Source: JBBDIO01 sp040880365
Lineage (GTDB): Bacteria > Chloroflexota > Anaerolineae > Caldilineales > Caldilineaceae
DNA length: 7,545 bases
Assembly: GCA_040880365.1 (NCBI GenBank)
Contig: JBBDIO010000055.1
Coordinates: forward strand, 1 to 7,545
Direction of reading: 5' to 3'
Shown here: positions 5,975 through 7,545 of the stretch, piece after piece
Layout of the letters: each line of letters begins with the position of its first letter
How positions within the stretch are numbered: the first letter of the stretch is position 1
The notes under the pieces: generated by a model
Told to the model about the DNA's origin: nothing
Seen by the model: the letters and a program-made list of their open reading frames with translations, nothing else
Databases searched by the model: none
Program-made: the position numbers and the translations under genes

Positions 5975-6970
5975 ATGCCAGACTGGATTGTAGACTGCAA
6001 TTTAGTTGCAGACCAAACCCCGCCCCCTTGCCATATCGCGACCGCCAACACCGGGGCGCACGCGCTGGGGCAACAAGTGACGCGGCCACCAATGCCGAGA
6101 CCACAAATGCCGAGGCAGATGCAGAAGAAACCTATGCTGCGTCTGGCCTTGCTGCTGGTGAGTATCTGCACAGCCTGGCTTGTGGTCGGTTCGGACCCGG
6201 CTCGCGCCGAAGTGCTATCCGAAATGCCACCCGCGACTCTGGCGCCCCATGCAAACCAGATTTTTTTACCGCAAATGGGGCGCGGGCCGGGCACGGTGCA
6301 AACCGCGGCCTGCCCCACCCAGTCCAGCGCGGCGTATGGCACGGTGCCTGCGCTGGGTCAGCTTGGCCGCCCTGCCGCGCAGAGTGGCGATGTGAATCTG
6401 GCGTTGCGCGGCTATCGCGCAACCGCTGCGCCTCTCGGCCTGATCGATTGGAACGGCAACACCGATCCCAACGCGCCGCAAATTGCAGCCGTCTTCGCCG
6501 ACCGCCGCGCGCCGAGATTCACCAGTGCCTATCGCGTCTACGATTGGGATTGGGCCTGTGGCACGGACGGCTGCAAGGGCCAGCCCCTCACCCATTGGCC
6601 TGTCACCCTGGTCGGGCTGCAATCGCAGCCGCACGAAGCCATCCACATTCCTGCGCGCGGGCTTCAAATCTACAACGGCGGCTATATTGCGCTGGTGCTC
6701 TATGCCGAAGAGACGCGCCTGACCGTTACCTATACGCGCGACGACAGCCCCGCCCGCGGCTATGTGGTACACCTGGAAGATTTTTGCGTAGACCCCACCT
6801 TGCTGGCCCACTATCGCCAACTGGATGCCGCCGGGCGCAGACAATTGCCCGCGCTCCGCCCCCAGGATCCGGTAGGCACCGCCGCGCCCCATCCCATCAA
6901 AATCGCCATCCGCGACGAAGGCTCCTTCATGGACCCACGCTCGCACAAAGACTGGTGGGCAGGGTATTGA
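5975..6970 (+). CDS. Exported or membrane-anchored protein of unknown function
   Basis: This 331-residue protein has no domain I recognise. A hydrophobic segment at residues 54-72 is followed by A-R-A at 76-78, a good signal-peptidase I site, so the mature part is probably outside the membrane. The mature region is rich in beta-type sequence with WDWACGTDGC (two close cysteines), IHIPARGLQIYNGGYIALVLY and a C-terminal IAIRDEGSFMDPRSHKDWW. The start is uncertain: ATG 5975 has a strong AGGAG site but places 53 residues, including an M-P-R-P-Q-M-P-R-Q stretch, before the hydrophobic core. ATG 6119, with GAGG three bases upstream, gives MQKKPMLRLALLL, a textbook signal peptide. If 5975 is used, the segment may instead act as a signal anchor. 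It is transcribed away from the glycosyltransferase, and its TGA stop is the first base triplet of the heptamer array on the right. Confidence 0.75.
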   Translation: MPDWIVDCNLVADQTPPPCHIATANTGAHALGQQVTRPPMPRPQMPRQMQKKPMLRLALLLVSICTAWLVVGSDPARAEVLSEMPPATLAPHANQIFLPQMGRGPGTVQTAACPTQSSAAYGTVPALGQLGRPAAQSGDVNLALRGYRATAAPLGLIDWNGNTDPNAPQIAAVFADRRAPRFTSAYRVYDWDWACGTDGCKGQPLTHWPVTLVGLQSQPHEAIHIPARGLQIYNGGYIALVLYAEETRLTVTYTRDDSPARGYVVHLEDFCVDPTLLAHYRQLDAAGRRQLPALRPQDPVGTAAPHPIKIAIRDEGSFMDPRSHKDWWAGY

Positions 6971-7009
6971 GGAAGGATGAAGGAGGAGGGATGAAGGTTG
7001 AAGGTTGAA
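6968..7009 (+). repeat. Left array of degenerate 7-base repeats
   Basis: Six consecutive heptamers in register: TGAGGAA (6968), GGATGAA (6975), GGAGGAG (6982), GGATGAA (6989), GGTTGAA (6996) and GGTTGAA (7003). The first contains the TGA stop of the exported-protein gene. The array runs directly into the 14-base inverted repeat at 7006-7019. The strand is strongly purine-biased. Confidence 0.85.
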
Positions 7010-7019
7010 GGGGTTGGCT
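7006..7019 (+). repeat. 14-base terminal inverted repeat, left copy
   Basis: TGAAGGGGTTGGCT is the exact reverse complement of 7368-7381. It overlaps two bases of the stop codon (7018-7020) of the four-helix gene and the last heptamer of the left array. Confidence 0.9.
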
Positions 7020-7389
7020 ATTTGGGTGTACGTGCTTTCACTTTTTTGACAATGGTTGTGAAAATTGCGATTAGTTGATCACATTCATCCTGGAGTGCGG
7101 CCAATCGTTCGAGGGGCAGGATTTGAGATTCAGCGAGCAATTCGAGCCAATAGGCAGTCTCATCCAATTCCTTCAGCACATCACCCACTTTGGCAACAAA
7201 CTCAGCATTAGAACGGGCGCGGCTGGCCTCTCGATAGTTTGCGCCTACCGATGTTCCCGAACGCACCAACTGACGCCCTAACACCTGAGCATCTGTACGT
7301 GCTGGAAGCGCAGCAAACAACCGCAAGATTCGCAGGGCAAAGTGTTTGGTACGCCCTCTGAGATCCGAGCCAACCCCTTCATCCCTCAT
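7018..7389 (-). CDS. Four-helix bundle protein (S23 / 23S rRNA intervening-sequence family)
   Basis: This 123-residue, all-helical protein belongs to the family first found as ORFs inside intervening sequences of 23S rRNA genes (for example in Leptospira); its fold is shared with Avd, the accessory protein of diversity-generating retroelements. Diagnostic segments are GRQLVRSGTSVGANYREA (38-55), RARSNAEFVAKVGDVLKELDET (57-78) and YWLELL (80-85). Length is normal. Biochemical function of the family is not established; nucleic-acid binding is suggested by the basic tail (IVKKVKARTPK). The ATG at 7387-7389 follows GGAG at 7397-7394 with four bases between, and overlaps the stop of the upstream minus-strand gene as ATGA, so translation is probably coupled. 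The first five residues (MRDEG) are encoded by the heptamer array. GC is about 51%, lower than the neighbours, a sign of transfer. No rRNA or reverse transcriptase is present in the window. Confidence 0.93.
   Translation of the reverse strand: MRDEGVGSDLRGRTKHFALRILRLFAALPARTDAQVLGRQLVRSGTSVGANYREASRARSNAEFVAKVGDVLKELDETAYWLELLAESQILPLERLAALQDECDQLIAIFTTIVKKVKARTPK
7368..7381 (-). repeat. 14-base terminal inverted repeat, right copy
   Basis: AGCCAACCCCTTCA on the plus strand, the exact reverse complement of 7006-7019. It encodes part of the four-helix protein's N-terminus (residues about 3-8). Confidence 0.9.
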
Positions 7390-7398
7390 CCTTCTCCC
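7378..7398 (-). repeat. Right array of degenerate 7-base repeats
   Basis: On the minus strand three heptamers stand in register: GGGAGAA (7398-7392), GGATGAG (7391-7385) and GGATGAA (7384-7378), then GGGGTTGGCT. This mirrors the left array in inverse orientation. It holds the ribosome site and start codon of the four-helix gene and the stop codon of the upstream gene. Confidence 0.85.
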
Positions 7399-7545
7399 GC
7401 GACGTCCAGTTCCTGGGCGATGCCTTGCATGGCTTCGAGCACGCGCTGGACATGCTCGTCGAAATCGACGCCCAGATCCTGGATAAAATGAAGGTTTTCA
7501 TCGCGGTTGATGGCTTCGGTGAACTTGCGATTCTTCCACTTTTTC
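7386..7545 (-). CDS. C-terminal end of an unrecognised protein (partial)
   Basis: The last 52 residues of a minus-strand gene that enters from beyond the right edge. It begins KKWKNRKFTEAINRDEN and continues with LHFIQDLGVDFDEHVQRVL and EAMQGIAQELDVAGEG before TGA at 7388-7386. The composition is charged and helical, typical of a soluble protein, and GC is close to the window average. No family can be named from this piece. The final residues, AGEG, are encoded by the outermost heptamer, and the stop overlaps the next gene's ATG, so the original C-terminus may have been altered when the array arose. Confidence 0.7.
   Translation of the reverse strand, partial: KKWKNRKFTEAINRDENLHFIQDLGVDFDEHVQRVLEAMQGIAQELDVAGEG

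Larger units (their letters stand above)
6971..7398. mobile_element. Candidate compact element: four-helix-bundle gene bounded by inverted heptamer arrays
   Basis: A single gene of the 23S-rRNA intervening-sequence protein family is bounded on both sides by GGATGAA-type heptamer arrays in inverted orientation, ending in a perfect 14-base inverted repeat. Over 28 bases the two ends agree at 24 positions (6992-7019 against the complement of 7368-7395). Hand-counted GC of the interior is about 51%, against roughly 60% or more around it. Family members are known as ORFs inside insertions in 23S rRNA genes with inverted-repeat ends; here the same architecture lies between protein-coding genes. No transposase, recombinase or target-site duplication is visible, so mobility is inference. 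Confidence 0.35.

Noticed and set aside
5875..7008. A 377-codon plus-strand frame overlapping the exported-protein gene
   Set aside because: Its composition is dominated by Arg, Pro, His and Cys, as in a frame shadow. The frame 5975-6970 has a signal peptide and protein-like sequence. Its last residues are just heptamer repeat translation.
7018..7389. Diversity-generating retroelement accessory protein (Avd)
   Set aside because: The fold family is shared, but there is no reverse transcriptase, template repeat or variable repeat in the window, and the RSGTSVGANYREA type fits the IVP/S23 group.
6971..7398. Classical insertion sequence
   Set aside because: The only gene inside is a four-helix-bundle protein; no transposase is encoded and no target duplication can be seen at the outer ends.

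Overview
The window is 7.5 kb of GC-rich DNA (mostly about 60% or more GC) from what is probably a member of the Chloroflexota. That assignment rests on the style of the FkbM methyltransferase, the flippase-like and secreted proteins and the proline/alanine-rich proteome; no rRNA or other marker is present, so it is inference.

Layout. Positions 1-287 are non-coding and hold a large GC-rich hairpin (55-109), a good sigma70-type promoter (161-188) and a short tandem repeat in the presumed 5' leader (227-271). A four-gene plus-strand run follows: an FkbM-family methyltransferase (288-1052), an unrecognised soluble protein (1063-2025), a CDP-alcohol phosphatidyltransferase with a possible DoxX-like tail (2037-3455) and a lysylphosphatidylglycerol-synthase-like (flippase-like) membrane protein (3353-4534). 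The last two overlap by 103 bases in different frames, and the junction may carry frameshifts. Converging on this run, two bases away, is a minus-strand GT4-type glycosyltransferase (4537-5823). Together the genes suggest building and decorating a lipid or glycolipid of the cell envelope: a phospholipid-type headgroup transferase, a membrane protein of the lipid-handling class, a glycosyltransferase and a methyltransferase.

After a 151-base divergent intergenic region comes a plus-strand exported protein of unknown function (5975-6970).

The most unusual part is the right end. A four-helix-bundle protein of the S23 / 23S-rRNA intervening-sequence family (7018-7389, minus) sits between two arrays of degenerate 7-base repeats related to GGATGAA. 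The arrays point inward and end in a perfect 14-base inverted repeat lying directly on the gene's two ends. The gene is about 51% GC, well below its neighbours. The stop codons of the genes on both sides lie in the outermost repeats; on the right, the stop of a truncated minus-strand gene (7386-7545) overlaps the four-helix start as ATGA. This looks like a compact stand-alone element similar in architecture to rRNA intervening sequences but lying between protein genes.
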